This document shows positions 12,418-12,995 of a DNA stretch of 12,995 nucleotides, in pieces. The notes under the pieces are model-generated. The model did not search any database. It worked only from the letters and a program-made list of their open reading frames with translations, and was not told where the DNA came from. A program made the position numbers and the translations under genes. Every line of letters starts with the position of its first letter. Position 1 is the first letter of the stretch. This stretch comes from Candidatus Omnitrophota bacterium (GTDB taxonomy: Bacteria > Omnitrophota > Gorgyraeia > Aquiviventales > Aquiviventaceae): positions 1 to 12,995 of the forward strand of contig JACQRE010000036.1 in the NCBI GenBank assembly GCA_016206585.1, given 5' to 3'.

Positions 12418-12995
12418 TCAGTTCCCGTAGCGGATCTTGGCCACGAACGCCGCTTTATTTGGCCAGGAGTAGTTGAGGTCGCCGGACGTCACCCGGCCCG
12501 TTTTCGCTGAGACGCACAGCCCGGACTTAAAGATGAACCCGGTCTCATGCTCAATACGGATCGATTCCTCCGTTCCGGTGACAGGATTCCGGATCGACTC
12601 GGTCTCGATCGCGACGGCGTCGCCCAGGCGCGCGCTGCCATGCTTGCCGTTGACCGAAAACTGGACCGGGACAAAATACGGCCCGCCGAGCGTCGTGACC
12701 GTAGCCGCGATGATCTCGAAGGGAATCCCGCCGGCCTGCCCGGAGGCGATTTGAATGATAGCGTCTCGCTGCTCGGGGGTTGCCTTCTCATCGATGAAGA
12801 GGTGCAGGGTGCCGTTGCCTTTATGAATCGCCTCCGGCCAACGGGCTGCGAAGCCGAAGCTGACACCATGCAGCTTTACGTCGCCATACTGGCCGCCGGT
12901 GATGCGCCATGCGCCCATACCCTCGCATGCTCCCCGCGTTGGTGGCGCTTCAAACTCGCAGGGGCAGCCATAATCACAATTGCAGGCCTGCAGAT
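12418..12995 (-). CDS. DUF1326 protein, 5' end outside the window
   Basis: The frame is open to the right edge and carries the family's N-terminal cysteine cluster ACNCDYGCPCEF (cysteines at 12984-12958), so ATG 12918 is an internal Met, not the start. DUF1326 proteins usually begin about 10-15 residues before this cluster, so only a few codons and the start are missing. The rest shows GDVKLHGVSFGFAARWPE, LFIDEKATPEQRDAIIQIASGQAGG and late conserved SGLCVSAKTG, with strands ending in FVAKIRYGN. Four cysteines within nine residues suggest metal binding. It is followed closely by DUF2182, the standard pairing, so the two probably act together in metal handling; that role is inferred from the residues and co-occurrence. 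Confidence 0.9.
   Translation of the reverse strand, partial: LQACNCDYGCPCEFEAPPTRGACEGMGAWRITGGQYGDVKLHGVSFGFAARWPEAIHKGNGTLHLFIDEKATPEQRDAIIQIASGQAGGIPFEIIAATVTTLGGPYFVPVQFSVNGKHGSARLGDAVAIETESIRNPVTGTEESIRIEHETGFIFKSGLCVSAKTGRVTSGDLNYSWPNKAAFVAKIRYGN

Noticed and set aside
12418..12918. DUF1326 gene starting at ATG 12918
   Set aside because: The frame continues upstream with the conserved cysteine cluster, so this Met is internal and the gene is cut by the window edge.

Overview
This GC-rich window looks like chromosomal DNA of a diderm (Gram-negative) bacterium. It encodes outer-membrane beta-barrels, several lipoproteins with clear lipoboxes, and two proteins with PEP-CTERM tails, which are sorted by exosortase/EpsH-type systems. 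The mixture (DUF3568 lipoprotein, PEP-CTERM, inverse-autotransporter barrel, DUF1326/DUF2182 pair) would suit Nitrospirota, Methylomirabilota or a related environmental lineage. That placement is inference, because no phylogenetic marker is present. Every gene I can support lies on the minus strand. The many long plus-strand open frames are GC-driven shadows. No tRNA, rRNA, CRISPR array, insertion sequence or integrase was seen.

Layout, read in the direction of transcription (right to left). (1) 12995-11592: a DUF1326 protein cut by the right edge, followed by its usual partner, a DUF2182 polytopic membrane protein. (2) 11591-11326: a gene-poor spacer with a 10-bp direct repeat. (3) 11325-10120: a secreted papain-like (C39-like) cysteine peptidase with a PEP-CTERM anchor. 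(4) 10076-7226: a promoter with a perfect -35 box, then four tightly packed genes for exported proteins: a matrixin-associated secreted protein, a matrixin-like zinc metalloprotease, an inverse-autotransporter (intimin/invasin-type) beta-barrel without passenger, and an Ig-like secreted protein. (5) 7117-5764: a short PEP-CTERM protein, a DUF3568 lipoprotein and a glycine-zipper lipoprotein with a zinc-ribbon-like tail. (6) 5635-5315: a self-contained unit of weak promoter, structured 5' leader, glycine-rich zinc-ribbon gene and strong intrinsic terminator. (7) 5291-4566: a YgjP/SprT-like metallopeptidase. (8) 4425-2891: a small winged-helix protein, a hemerythrin-like protein, an outer-membrane barrel and a closing 13-bp hairpin. 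(9) 2821-387: a secreted repeat protein, a small lipoprotein and an RlmI-type 23S rRNA methyltransferase overlapping the lipoprotein by ATGA. (10) 390-1: a sigma70-type promoter with a perfect palindrome over its -10 box, driving a 51-residue Cys/His protein coupled by TGATG to a gene that leaves the window.

Much of the window concerns the cell envelope and exterior. The most suggestive module is 11325-7226, which puts two different secreted protease types beside an adhesin-type barrel and an Ig-like protein, as if building or remodelling a surface or biofilm structure. The clearest regulatory surprises are the palindromic operator candidate at 361-375 and the structured leader at 5577-5617, neither tied to a known family here.
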